A stretch of DNA of 64,000 nt, from assembly GCA_963082975.1 (NCBI GenBank), contig OY720347.1:16288225-16352224 (forward strand). The letters are read 5' to 3'. The stretch is from Labia minor. Taxonomy: Eukaryota > Arthropoda > Insecta > Dermaptera > Spongiphoridae. The position numbers and the translations under genes are program-made. Of this stretch, positions 36,282 to 49,866 are shown piece after piece; position 1 is the stretch's first letter, and each line of letters opens with the position of its first letter. The notes below the pieces were generated by a model. It did not search any database and was not told the DNA's origin. It saw only the letters and a program-made list of their open reading frames with translations.

Positions 36282-39200
36282 TATGAAGATATTTTCTTTA
36301 TTTCATTTGATATATTACATATTATATATACACTTGTAAATTCACATTCACTTTGAAATATAATAATTAACATGAGGGTAAATATGCACAATTAATTATT
36401 TATTCGGTTAAAAATTATATATATAGTATATTAATATATCAATTTATAGAAAAAAATCCAAGTATTGTTTTACTTAAGTTTTAATAAATAAAAACTTCAT
36501 AATTAATATATTAAATTAGCAGCTCAGCCCCCCCCCCCCTCCATCTTCTCATCTTCCCATATGCAATTTGAAAAGTGTTCTGCTACCTTGGATCTTTATC
36601 TTAAATTTGTTTTACTTTTATAAACTTTTGTTCTATTTAAAAATAAACTTTATATGATAAAAAGGTCATTCGTGAATGACAGTTTGTATGAAATTAATAC
36701 TTTAAAATTTGATGATTCTATTTTCAACCCTCTTCTCTATTATTATAAGAATTAGAATACTATGTTGCTTTATACTCCACAAATTAGAATGCTTTGTTGC
36801 TTTATACTCCAAGAGGGTAAATATTAAATTTCAACCCTTTACGATACAAAAATGTGTTTGAATTGTTTACATTTATTACATTATTATAATCAGATTAAAA
36901 AACCTATACTTTTTAAGCACATTTGAAAGATGACCTTTCTGTTTATACAATCAACAGGTGAAATAAAAATATAAATTATTTATACTATACAATTAAAAAA
37001 AAATTTTCAAGTTATATCATGAACCAAGATTGTGATTAGTATTGTTAATAAACATTAATTAATTAAAGAAAATAAATAAATGAGCAATTATCTCAAATCT
37101 TATCTTTGATCTCAAAAACAGTACAAAAATAGGACATACAATAATTAAATTAAAGATTAACACTGTTATTTGTAGAGATATAGTAAAGATAATTTTTTTA
37201 TATAATTATACACACATAATAAGTAATAGATATAATATAATTGATTCTTTAAGTGAATAGTAGACAAAAATAAGTTTGGCTTTTAATGAAATTTCATATT
37301 CACACTTAAATTTGATGAAAATATATTTAAGAGTATAAAGATATTTAAATTACCAGATATGATTTTAAATTTTGTTAAATTATTAAAAAAAATATATATA
37401 TTATATATTTCAATTAATATGTTAAGTTAACTTTTTATTGTAAGACTCCTTTCTATGGAAGGTACTCCGGATTTTTTTTTTTTTTAAAGCCTTACCTAAT
37501 GAATATTTAAGTGAACTTGAGTCAAACCTCATTCAGTCATTAAGTAGAAGGATTTCCTCTAACGTTCGAATATGAAATATGACATGTAATATCTAAATTG
37601 TAATTAAGTAAATAAGACTTTCAATTAGTTGTTAGATGATTCTTGAAATCAAATTTCTTCATTAATAAATCTTTAAGGATGCTTTTGTTAAAAGAATTAT
37701 TATAAGGGTAATTGTTTTTTTTTGTCTTTTATCCTATTATTATGCAGCCGCATGCGTATATTTACAAATGTATTTATAAAGCGCACATTGAAGATATATT
37801 TCTTTTTTTCTTTTGTATTTATTAGAATAACTTTTTAAATAGAGCCTATATGTCGATATGAAATACTATATTAATATTATTGTAGTGTTTAAATTTAGGG
37901 TGGGAGAGTAAGTAAAATTAAAAACCCATATCCTACTACAGTTTTGTAAATACAACATTGAAATATTTAAGAAAAATTAGATTAAAAAACTTTATTTTTC
38001 ATTAATTTTTTTCAATGTTATGAATCAAAACATTAATTAATTTGAGTAATTAAATTAAATATTTATGTTATGATAATAATATTATAATATTCACTTGTCA
38101 AAGGTAAACTGAAAGATTCTAGATTAATAAATAAGTACCTGCTGGTTCACCGAGCCGCCGCTCGGTATTTTGAAAAAATTATTCCTTATGAACAATGAAT
38201 ATTTAAGATTAAGATTATTGTTAAAATTACATAAACGACAAAATATATTAAACAATTTTAAATAATTTAAAAGAACATGAAAAAAGCCCTTAAATGTACA
38301 TATTAATGCACTGAAAGACTGAAAAGTATGGACTGAGGATACAACATAATATTATTAAAATAAATATTTGTATAATTTTATTTTATTTATAATATTTTGT
38401 ATTTAAGGAAGCGCTGTTTTCTGTTGCCCGGCGTCGTTTTTTTATTATTAAAATTTCTATTTTAAATTAAGAAAAAACAAACAAAGATTTTTCCTGAGGC
38501 TGAAACCAATACAGATCGATTTTTCTTTATAAAAATTATTATGGTGTGAATTTACAAAAAATAAAAAAAAACAAAAAACAAAAACAAATTTCCATTTATT
38601 TAAATATGTAAGATCTCAAAAATTACAACAGAAAAACAAAAGAAAACAAAAAAAAATACTATTAGAATATTCAAATCAAATCATATATATATAATAAGAT
38701 AAGATATATAAGAATGGTAGTGAGAAAAGAGGTGGGGTGGGGTGGGTTAAGCATCACCAGCTTCGAATATCGAGAGAAAATATATCATATAGTATATAAA
38801 TTTCAAATATCATTTTTATTTTTATTTTGAAATTTGCACTAATAAAAGATTATAAGGAAATGGATCTTGTCATCAATGAAATGTAATCCCCCGTATAGAA
38901 ATAAGAACTAATATCATCTAATAATTATTTTTCTTTAATATAATAAAACAAATATCAAATTAATATCCGTAAACATTTTTTAATTAAATCATTGAAATTT
39001 AATCAAGAATTTCATCCAAAAGATAAAAGAGAAAGTCTTGTAATGAAGAATATAGAATTTTTTTTTACTATTCTAAATTGACTGAAATTTTTTTTTTTTT
39101 ATTCCTTCCTATAAATTCCAGTTGATGATGTTGAATGAAAATAACTGCATTGGATTTGTTATAAAAAGTGTGAGTAGGGCACCACTGAAGACAATAAAAG

Positions 39201-39859
39201 ACGTAATACAAGGTACGTTGATGGTAGACGAGAGGGGAGGAGGGTGTGCCCCCAACCATGACGATACCTACACACACCGACCCAAAGATAAATGAGCCTA
39301 GAACCAAGCGACCTATTTATTAAAATTCACAGCATACCACTACACTGGTTAACTTCTAAAGTAAGGAGTCAGTCAGAAAGAATAGAATCAATTTGAATTT
39401 TCTATTGTCGATAGTAATGGCATTCACAACACCGTTTTTGCAATAAATTATCATTGGTACCTGGAGAAAAGCATTACTCATTCATTCTTTGTTCATTTCT
39501 TCAGGCTATTTATTTAATGAATTGATTTAATATCCATCTTGTGACTATAAGGAAAAAATATACATATCTCTTTGAAGTTTAATTATTTCTATAGTAATCC
39601 CTCCTATTGTATTAATAACTAACACCTGCAATTTTAAAACAATCGTTTAAAAACTTTCAAATATAACTGAATCGAATATTAATATACAAGTTAACGTTAT
39701 TCGTTTAATAAAAGAATAAAATATTAAATACCAAAATAATTATGTTTACTTAAATGATAGTCAATATATCCATTTTTTTACGTTTTCTTTAATATAAATG
39801 AATTTTAAAAAGTTTTTCTATATTTTAATTATTTTTATATAATACTTATTACTATTTTT

Positions 39860-40378
39860 ACTATCTCACTCGAAAATTTTTGACGTCGAGATTTTGATGT
39901 TTTTATACATTTTGAAGGTTCCTGAATCATTTTCACTAAGGTTGAGAAAAATGTCTGTCTATGTGTGAGTATGTATGTATGTATGTGTGTTTGTGTGTGT
40001 GTGTCTGTCTCTCTCTCTGTGTGTAGACAAGATTACGCAAAAACGGTTTGAGCTAGAATCATGAAATTTGGTACACAGACATTATTCAAAATTTGTAGTT
40101 TTCTATCAACTTTTGAGAAATGTAGCTCAACCGGAAAAGGGTGATTACCTAAAACGTTTTGATTTTTTTTCCTCTAAATTGACCGTAAAAATAAAGATAT
40201 ATGTTTGATAGATTTTCACATGATGAAAAATGTATAAAACTGCTATATATAGAATTTTAGCTTGATTGAATCGCTAAAAGTATCGGAATTAATTTTTTAA
40301 CACTGCAAATCACGCGCCATCAACAAAGAACCAAACTGCGCTTGTTTAATAAATATTATTTATTAATTTTAATTTATA
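39860..40378 (+). mobile_element. HINE-like family A, 3'-truncated copy
   Basis: Starts ACTATCTCACTCG (5' hairpin shortened), then 'acgtcgagattttgatg', a TG-rich microsatellite (39965-40025), and the conserved 'cgcaaaaacggtttgagcta' and 'aaatttggtacac.gacatt' blocks. It ends in the AT-rich stretch without the internal inverted motif or hairpin. Confidence 0.85.
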
Positions 40379-40770
40379 ATTTATAGATTATTATAAGATA
40401 ATCAAGTAAATATTTTAGATATTTTTAAGAACAATTTTTTTATGACTAGATAGAAATTATTTATTTGACTTTAGAATTAAAAGAACTGTGGAAGAAATAA
40501 CAAGATTTATACCCATGGAAAAGATCATTTTAATTATTAAATATAATATAAAAAAAATAATTATATTTTATTTTTGAATGCTATTTTTATTAAAAATTAC
40601 TAACATCATAATTTAATATAGTACCTATATAATAAATAAATAAAATTTCAAAAACTATAATAGACTTAGGATTATCGAAATATTATTAATAAAAATAATA
40701 AATATAAATATAAAAGTTATCCATTATTATTTATACTAATACTAATAATAATATCTCTCTCATTACTCTC

Positions 40771-40771
40771 C

Positions 40772-40811
<40 letters not shown>
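40771..40811. repeat. Compound (CT)n-(TA)n microsatellite
   Basis: CT run then TA run. Confidence 0.9.
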
Positions 40812-42703
40812 CGCTTATATATAATTTTTTTAAGAAGAAATACCCTATAATTAATGGTTGGATTCAATCATTAAGAAGACCGATAAAATTACTGTAACGG
40901 ATAAATTTTATATTAGAATTTCATGAATCCTTCATTAAAATTATTAATATAAAAAAAATGAAAAAAAATATTAGTTTAGATTCCTATTTATCCTTCGTTT
41001 AAAAAAATGTAATAAATAATCTTTCATATTTTATATATATAGAAATTGTACTGAATTGAAATATTTCAATTGAACATGGACGTTTTTTATAATTTTTTTG
41101 TTCTAATTTAAATAAAAAATCAAATGTTTGAAATTTGAGAAAAATGAATAAAAGAATCCCATAGTGTTATTTTATTTTTAACTAATAGGAAAGGTAAAAT
41201 GAAATTTAAAATCAAATGGGAAAAAAGGATATAGATATTATTAAGATATCAGAATTTCGATTGTATACTATAATAAACACTTATTTTCAATACAGTAATA
41301 GAAAGTGATATTGAATCATTTGTGAAAATTAAAAAAAAAAACTGCATTTAATATATTCAAATATTCATTTTGGAAGAAAATAGAAGATAAACTTAAATTA
41401 ATTTGTATAAATATTAAATTACAAGATCTTCTCTTCATCATATTGTATATTCTTCTTTTTTTAACCTTGTCTATCTTCTTTATTTCTTATTTGATGGGAA
41501 TCAAGACACACCTTCATTCATATTAGCAATGAATCTGAGAATAAGGTCAATTTGATAAAATAAAAAGAGGAAAAAAAAAAAATTCAGAACGAAGATTTTT
41601 GTGTGTTAAATGGACACAAATTATAGACAATAATGATGATAATGACGACGGCGGAATAAGGATTTTCCTTAATCGTTCCATGTTGTCTTTGAATGGAGTC
41701 CCACACAAATTTAAATATAAAATTTACATAAAGGCTGATATTTTTAAATTAAGACAATCCATCATGAATGAATTAATCCTTCTTTCTACTCTCTCTCTCT
41801 ATGCTTTAAATAATGATTTAATATCAATATATTTTATTCTATCATTTCAGTATGAGTGTATAAGGAATAATTTATTTCGCGAAACAGTTAACTTAACATG
41901 AATCACTAAATACCCACATCCCGGAGAAATTCCAAAAAGAGAAATTAGCACGTCTCATAATTTAAAAGGATATTTTATCAATCAATCATTGATTATTTTG
42001 ATACCAACAACGATAAAAGCATTTTTTTTTTCTAAAAATCAATAAATAGCCAATAAACATTTTTAATTGATTATGCATTTAATGAATTTAATTATGTTTA
42101 ATTATCCGTTTTATATATTATAATTTACTGATATATCAATCTTAAGAAAATCTTCCTGGATATATTGTTGATATATTCATAGATGGTATTCAGGTGTATT
42201 TTCCCAACCATATCTTAAAACATATTTAAAGATCTCCTGATATTTTTATATTTATTTTATTTTAAATTTTTTTTATAACTATTAACAGTTTATTTTAATA
42301 ATAATAAATATAAATTATTCAATTTTAAACTCGTTTTCTTCTCAGAAAAATTATTAGATTTAATATTTTTCTATTTTCCATCTTGAAAATATTATACTTA
42401 TTTAAAAATATCTTAAATACTTCTCTTTGAAACAAGAAATTGAATCAAATAATAAAGTCATTAAAGTAATTGAAAATGTGCCGAGTGGCTTGAATTGGTG
42501 ACGAAATTCTGGTGATAAGTTTGTTTACAGAGAAACCAAATTGCAAATGAATAAATAGGAATACAATGAAGTTACAAGAGTTAGTAAACAAATATAATGG
42601 AATTGGCAGAGAATAAAAACTGGATTAAAGTAACTCTGGATATTTAATAAATCAAAAATTGAAAATACTTATTAGAAATTCTATTTAAGTCATACTTATT
42701 GGG

Positions 42704-42990
42704 TGTGTGCGAAGGCATGGTGGGGAGAGCTAAATCGACACCAGCGCCCGCAGCGGTTAATATAGACAATATTTGTGGGTGTTTTTAAAAGTCAGTAGAA
42801 TAAATACACGTGAACATTTTTAATTAATTGTAATTAACAATATTTAAATAAATATTTCAGTTTATTATTTATCACTGATGATTTTTTTACAATAATAATT
42901 TTTTTATTGCTAATTAACATAAGGGCACTGAGTGTAAACAGCCCCCTATAGTTCATACTTCTGGTGGCGCCACCGTCACGCACAGAGCGA
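42704..42990. mobile_element. Unclassified element, family D, copy 1
   Basis: The left end TGTGTGCGAAGGCATGGTGG and the reversed right end CTCTGTGCGTGACGGTGGCG look like imperfect inverted termini. The right end also contains the 12-bp palindrome GGTGGCGCCACC. The inside is AT-rich with 'aataaatacacgtga' and 'gcactgagtgtaaacagccc'. The same sequence returns at 44044-44280. Confidence 0.55.
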
Positions 42991-44043
42991 ATAAGTCATT
43001 TAATTTTATTTATTTATTCTGAATAATGAAAAAAAAGATTATTAAAAAAAAACAATAGATTTATTGTTATTAAATTACAAATTGAAACTATTTGAAATGC
43101 AATGAGAGTTTGTTATATTTCATTAAATATTCCAAATGAAATTACATGTGAATTGGCTTAAACTTGAATTAATAATTATTTACGGTCCCTGCATACTTTT
43201 GTTTCTATTCTTAATATATTTCTTGAGTTCAGTTGCAATTAATTGGCGTGGCTTAAATTGAAATTGAACAATTCGCCAACTAAAAAAAATTATCTTCTAA
43301 TTTATATTTCTTTCTCTTCAATTTTATTATCTCTAGAAAAATAAAAACCAAAACACTCTCACATGTTTCTACATATTTAAATTGAAATGTTTAACTTTGA
43401 AATAAAAAAATATTCAACAAAATAAATATAAATATTTATTTATTAATCTGTAAATAATGTTTTTCTTTCTTCTTAGTTAGTGAAAAAGTAAATAAAGAAA
43501 ATATAAAACTAATCTTAACAAATAAAAGTCATTAAAAATAAATAATTAAATGAATGTAAACAATCTATACAAAATTTGTAAACAAATACTCTCAAATGAA
43601 TACAATTATTAATTTATTTGTTTGGCCTTATACAAACACTTACACATATTTTACAGAATGAACTAGAAATTCTATTATTAGAGCTCACCTAAACTAGCAA
43701 TATTGTAATTGAGACGACAATTTTTAGACAAAGTAAGATATTGAGATAATTACATAATTACTGAGAGTAGAAATGTTAATTGTTTATTAGATACAAATTA
43801 AAAGAATATTCCCTCAAATTACCGGAAAGGAAAGAATTAGATTGATAATCGAAAAAAAAATTTCTAATATAATATTAGTAATAATATAAAAGTGGCTAAT
43901 GAGTCAAAAAATTGAATAGATATTAGTATTAGTAATAATATGAATGATTTAAAATAAAATTTCAAATTCAAAGTATCAAACAAAACTATATATAAAATAT
44001 ATAAATATATTGAATTATAATTATATTTTATATGTATATATTG

Positions 44044-44280
44044 TCTGTGTGCAAAGGCAAGGTGGGGAGAGCTAAATCGAAGTCTGCCGAATAAATACAC
44101 GTGATCATTTTTAATTAATTGTAATTAACAATATTTAAATAAATATTTCAGTTTATTATTTATTTATCACTGATTATTTTTTTACAATAATAATTTTTTT
44201 GATTGCTAAGTTGAACATAAGAGCACTGAGTGTAAACAGCCCCCATACTTCAAGTGGTGCTACCGTCACGCACAAAGCGA
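44044..44280. mobile_element. Family D, copy 2 (internally deleted)
   Basis: Direct-orientation copy of 42704-42990, lacking the GC-rich 'accagcgcccgcagcgg' segment and with the palindrome altered to GTGGTGCTACC. It is followed at once by an (AT)n run (44281-44304) and the non-LTR fragment. Confidence 0.6.
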
Positions 44281-44310
44281 ATATATATATATATATATAT
44301 ATATTAAAAG

Positions 44311-45250
44311 AAAGATGAGGTTACCGGGGAATGGCGGAGACTGCATAACGAGGAATCGCATGACTTCTATGCATCTCTAGATATAAAGTTAGATATATCT
44401 AGATATATTTAGTTAGAATTATAAAATCGAGAAGGCTTCGATGTACAGGACACGTAGCTAGAATGGGAGAGGAAAGAATGGCGAAAAATATATTGGTGGG
44501 GCCAGGTCCGAACCGACCGACTGTTTGAAATAAATTAATTTCCAGCTACAGAAACAATTTCAAATAATTTTAATATATCTATTAATGTAATAAAAAACAG
44601 ATATGGATACATAAATAATAAATATAAACATTTTTAATTTTATTTTATTTATAATATATATGCAAGACCAGGCTGTGACGTCATGAATGGCTGGATGACG
44701 TCATATAATTTTAAATCAAGAAAAAACTAATAAATATGATTTTTCTCGAGGATAAAACCAATACAAAGTGCATGATTCGTGGTGATATATAAAAAAATCT
44801 CCTTTGGTGTGAAAATAACCCTTTCCTTCCTATCGTCGATCGCTAATACTACCACTTCCGGTTTCCGGAATCGCACCAAAAGTTGATCAATTCATCCCAC
44901 TGATGCATTAAGTAAATATACCAAATTTCATCAAAATCGGTTGAGCCGTTCAGGCTGTACACATCTATACGGACGGACGGACGGACAGACATCATGCTAA
45001 AAATACTTTTTTCTGTTTAGAAAATGCATGATTCGTGGAGAAATGTAAAAATCTCCACATGTGAAATTTGGTGTGAAAACAATACCTCCCTTACTATCGT
45101 CGGTCGGTAAAAAGACGGTGGGTGGATAATGTAGGAAGGGACGTGAGAGATTGAAGAGGTTAGGAATTGGAGGGTTGTGGCTCAAGCAGTGTGGTTGCTG
45201 TGGCCAAGAACTTTCGCGTTCCGTAAAGCCACAAAGATAGATAGATAGAT
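44311..45250 (+). pseudogene. Non-LTR retrotransposon 3' fragment, split by a family B element
   Basis: Second copy of the tail seen at 10265. The left part reads DEVTGEWRRLHNEESH, FYASLDI, then IIKSRRLRCTGHVARMGEE and NILVG up to 44501. After the insertion it resumes at 45111 with RRWVDNVGRDVRD and RNWRVVAQ (frame changes) and ends in a (GATA)n tail near 45235-45250. About 35 bp present in the first copy are missing at the insertion point, so insertion was accompanied by loss. Confidence 0.8.
44502..45108 (-). mobile_element. HINE-like family B inside the non-LTR fragment
   Basis: Reverse orientation: 5' motif complement CGTCGGTCGGT at 45098-45108, microsatellite complement (44970-44990), two intact CRE palindromes (44676-44683 and 44696-44703), internal inverted motif ACCGACCGACTG at 44512-44523, and half of the 3' hairpin (CCAGGTCC) at the outer end. 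Confidence 0.85.
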
Positions 45251-46169
45251 TATATACTTATATACTTCATAAAAAATAAAAGATTTCAATTAGATGTTTA
45301 TCAATTTAAAAACTTAATTAATTGAATTATTGTTTTCAATAAAGATCATAAAAGTATACATTATATATATATATATATATTTATATATAAAATATGCATA
45401 TAAAGAAGAGATAATTTATTTTCAAAGAAAAGACGAAAAACATTTCTTATTACAAAACGAATGTGTATAAATAATGAGGTTAAATTTTTTTAAAAAAAGG
45501 GTGACAATTGGTTTTGAAAGGCGAATTAAATTCTTCTTAAATATTGATTCAACACATAAAAAAACAAAGTAAATTTTTTTCACTTTCATTTATAATTATT
45601 TTGCTTTAATGATTCCAAGTCTTTGAGGATAATCATCAGTATTTGTCATATTTTTTTTTAATTTTCATTGAAATGCTTTATTTCAATTGGTTTCAAAATT
45701 TAAATGAATATCTTCACTAACATTTGATCATCAAATATTGATTATAAAAATGATGAAATTTCTCGGATTAGAAATTATTAGGAATATGGTAAATTCTAAA
45801 GAGTTAAATAAATCACCTGAATCTCTCATTATAATATTTTTTTTTGTTTTTTCAATTTGAAAATTAATTTAAATGTATATTTACTTTCTTTATTTAATTA
45901 ATAAAAAGAAAAAAACATTTAAAAGTTTACATTATTTAAAAACAACATTCCATCTTGAGGTTTTTAGACAGTAAAATTTTGAATCTAATCTATTTTTAAA
46001 TTGCTACGCTCCTATTCAGTTAATTATATAATAGGTTATATATATATATATATATATATACGAGTCTGACAGTTCAACCAAAAATCCAAAGCGAGTAGCA
46101 GAAAATGACACAAAAAAGATTGGAATAGGTCAAGATTGAATAAGGATGCCTGAACTTTGTAGTTGTTGC

Positions 46170-46695
46170 AATTAACAATTTGATAATTATATTGAATGGT
46201 CATCCACTTTACAAGTGGGTTCCTTTTTTAATTTCAAATAAATTTTTCTTATGTAATTTTTGCGGGTCGCTTCTAGTTTACAAGATAAAAAGGATTATAA
46301 AGTTTGCCAGATTAGCTTCTTATGAACCTCGAAATTTGATGACATTAATTAATGTTTTATTGACTAATTTACTAATGATTCACTTATTTCTAATTTTCGG
46401 TTTTTTCGGTTCGGTTTGGATATAGAGAAATTATTTAATTAATTAATTTTTTAATTTTTCTATATCTAATCCAAACTGGAAACCCCCTCACGAAAATTAG
46501 TGGAGCCCTCTGATGGTCAAATTGATAAAACATGGTAGCTAAATTGAATATCAATGGATATGCAAAATTTAATAATTTTCATCTCAAAAACTAGAAACTA
46601 TTGAATAAGAAAAGTTTATTTGGAATTGAAAAAGAAATCCACTGGTGAAGCTTTATCCAAATCCATGACTGGATGACCAGTTTATAAAATTACCA
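46170..46695. mobile_element. Long-arm foldback element (family G), copy 2
   Basis: Reverse-sense relative of 14906-15420. It has TTACAAGTGGGTTCC near the left end, 'tttttgcgggtcgcttctagtt', 'gaacctcgaaat.tgatg', a central AT palindrome at about 46420-46470, and on the right 'gagccctctgatggtcaaatt' and CCATGACTGGATGACC. The arms pair less perfectly than in copy 1. The plus open frame 46180-46425 is arm sequence. Confidence 0.7.
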
Positions 46696-47969
46696 TTTTT
46701 AGAAAAGTTCCATTGGCATCTACTAACAAAACAAACAAAAAATAATTAAAACTTTATTCAAAAGGGAAATAATATAAATTATACATACATTTATAACTTA
46801 TGAAAAATTTCTTATTAACACATTTATTTATTTAAAGAGAAAATCGTTGGGTTGACACTTCGTGACATTCTTCTGATGCACATTAAGTAGTTTTTTATCA
46901 TCAAAATTATTATTTTTTTCTTCAATGCATGTCTAAAGTCTATTAAGATTTTATTACACTTGATGACTTTTTAATCACAGGTTTTCTTAAAAAAAAATCA
47001 ATGAATAGGTTCCTCGAACTCCGTTCAAATTTTTGATAATATTATTAACAATTGATTTGTCTTGGTTGGGATCGGTCCATCGCTATGACTAATAAATATT
47101 ATCCCACTTTTCTTTGGCCTCCTAAATAGTGACCGAAAGAGAAAGGGGGAGATCAAATACCGGTCATTAAAGGTGAAGACTTTTCTATCCTCATTGTATT
47201 AGTCATCTTCTTCTATCTTTAAACTAACAGTATTATCGACCTACATTCTATTTCCAAAATTCGTATTATCTTCGAAAACCGATAGGCTAAGAACATCCTT
47301 ATCGAGTCCTGTAGGATTATTATTAAGGAAAAGAAATGTTTCTTATCCCATGGGAGCCTGGCAAACAAATTAGAATCTAGGTTCTTTTAATAATTGAAAT
47401 GATTTAGATGGGAGAGAGAATTTTTATATGATCAAGGTGAATGATAATGTTTCGTCATTAGCCTAGAAAGATGACTTTGAACTGAATATTGTTCATTGTA
47501 AATTAATTAAATAAATAATTTTTATAAGAAAATAAAACAAAATAAATAAAAAAATAATCCATTCTTAGAAAGTGTAATCAAATGTTTAAATTTATAAAAG
47601 ATTTTTTAAAATTCTGAACTTTTTAAATATTTTTTTTAACAATAATGAATTAACAAAGATCTTATTCTCTAAAGGTATTAATCATAAGATTTGCTTCTCT
47701 GGGCTGGTGGAAATTCCCTAGCTAGACTTATAAATTTAAGTAATGACAGGATGATAAACGTGGAAGCAAATTTGGTTGGCTTCGGGTATTCATGTTGAAG
47801 GATTCATGTTAATTTAAGGATTGAAGACAATTTATTCTATTAGTATCTTTGTTAATGATTAGTAAATAATAAAATATCTTTATATAGAGAAACAATTACA
47901 TTTATAAATCCATTACAATCTGAAATTATTGAAATTTGTAGAAAAAGGAGAAAGTAATATTGTATATAC

Positions 47970-48227
47970 CTCTGACTTTGACAAAACAAGGACAATGCCT
48001 ATCAAGTCGGTTATATCAATTAGATGATCAGTAGAACGGGTCCTATCAGCCTTTACCTTGATTTTAATGATCGGTGGTGCTATCAAGTAGCTTTTCAAAT
48101 TTTGATCCCAGAGGCTGGGTTGACTCCGTCCCATAGACTCCAGCTAGAGAAATTCCCATGCCAGGCCCGGGACAACGAGAATGTTAGCCAGCTACTCTAA
48201 CCTCTCACCCTGTGGCACCTTTTAAGA
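47970..48227 (-). mobile_element. SINE-like insertion with perfect 14-bp target duplication
   Basis: AATATTGTATATAC occurs at 47956-47969 and 48228-48241, bracketing 258 bp. Read on the minus strand the head resembles a tRNA-derived promoter: GAGAGGTTAGAGTAGCTGGC as an A-box region and TCCCGGGCCTGGCATGGG where a (decayed) B box would be. No poly(A) is seen at the distal end. The minus open frame 47913-48134 partly overlaps and is not taken as a gene. Confidence 0.65.
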
Positions 48228-49461
48228 AATATTGTATATACTAACACAAAATAATGTATAAATATTTCTTGAATAAATAAATAAATTAATAAATACTTGC
48301 ATGAGATCTATAGGGGGATTAGAGTGGAGCTTTAAATTGGTTATTCTTACTTTATCAGTAAAAAAAAAATTAATTTTATTTTTGTGTGAATTTGTAGAAT
48401 TTTTTTTAGATATTCAGATTAAATTCAGAATTTTATTAAAATTGAATTTTGTTTTTAAATTGATAATAAATTTACTAATTAATTACCATCATACCTACTG
48501 GAATTTATTAAAACTTAATTGAAAATTAAAAATAGTTAATTAAATTTCTATTTAATCAAATTGAATGCAAGTAGAAATAGATTTAGAATTATGTTATAAT
48601 TAAATTTAAACTCTAATTTTCTATTTTTTTTGAGAAAATCTTTAATTCAAAAATAATTTTTTAATATTTTCTTCTACTATAGAAATGATGTAGTCAGTGA
48701 AATCATTGTGGTTTCTGAAATAACTTTAAGATAATTTTAGTATTAATCTTAAAGAAGTGGACGCTTCTGAAATATGCAAATAATAAAATAGTTAATATAA
48801 AAAATAAATTATTTGCGATATACTAATAAAAAGCTAGTTTTCAAATGATGAAAACTTTTAATTGAATCTTAGGTTAAATCTTGCATTGGCCTATTTGGCA
48901 TCAAAATTGTCGTTATGAATATAATTCATTTCTAAAATTTTAATGAGATAATGATGTCATCCATGTCTTCATAGGTTTTCGTCAGAGAGTTTTATTTATT
49001 CTAAACATGTTTTTAGAGAGCAATGATCTTTAAATATTACATTAAAAGCAAATTTATATTTTACCTTAACCAATCTATTAGTTAAAATCTATTGAAATAT
49101 GTATTATATTTGGTAAATATATATTTTATTGTTCTAACTTCTCTACAGTTTCTCAAAATAAAAAAAATTTTCTAAAATGTGAAAATATTTATTTTTAATT
49201 GCTTCAAATATTTTCAGAATAATGTATTTTAACAAATAGTACTTTCAAATATTAAAATGCATTAATCTAGGTAATTTGATTCTCATATTGGGGAAAAAAT
49301 ATGTATTGTTTTTCAATTTCAATAATTTTTATTTATGAAACTAGAAAAGACCGACGATTTTCTTAGTTGAAAAAGTTCCTTTTAATAAAATCAGGAATCC
49401 ACTGGTAAATTTCATAGTAATCTATAGTGAAGTAGAGAAAACTGTATAATTATAAATTTTT

Positions 49462-49866
49462 ACCGACCGACGATAGTAAGGGAGTATTGTTTTCACACCA
49501 AATTTCACATGTGGAGATTTTTACATATCTCCACGAATCATGCATTTTCTTAACAGAAAAAAGTATTTTTAGCATGATGTCTGTCCGTCCGTCCGTCCAT
49601 CCGTCTGTCCGTATAGATGTGTACAGCCTGAACGGCTCAACGGATTTTGATGAAATTTGGTATATTTACTTAATGAATCAGTGGGATGGATTGATCAACT
49701 TTTGGTGCAATTCCGGAAACCGGAAGTGGTAGTATTAGCGATCGACGATAGGAAGGGAAGGGTTATTTTCACACCAAATTTCACATGAGGAGATTTTTTA
49801 CATATCACCACGATTCGTGCACTTTGTATTGGTTTTATCCTCGGAAAAATCATATTTATTAGTTTT
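49462..49866 (+). mobile_element. HINE-like family B, first unit of a head-to-tail pair
   Basis: Starts ACCGACCGACG after TTTTT, with (GTCC)n at 49582-49612 and ETS-like CCGGAAGTGG. It ends at 'tattagtttt', where the next copy begins. The 81-codon open frame in it has a near twin in the next unit only because the DNA is duplicated. Confidence 0.85.

Noticed and set aside
39068-39307. 79-codon minus open frame
   Set aside because: No recognised similarity, ends in a T-run-derived Lys stretch, no supporting signals.
41599-41901. 100-codon plus open frame
   Set aside because: Begins in Asp-rich simple sequence (GATGAT-type) and continues in AT-rich DNA without any domain.
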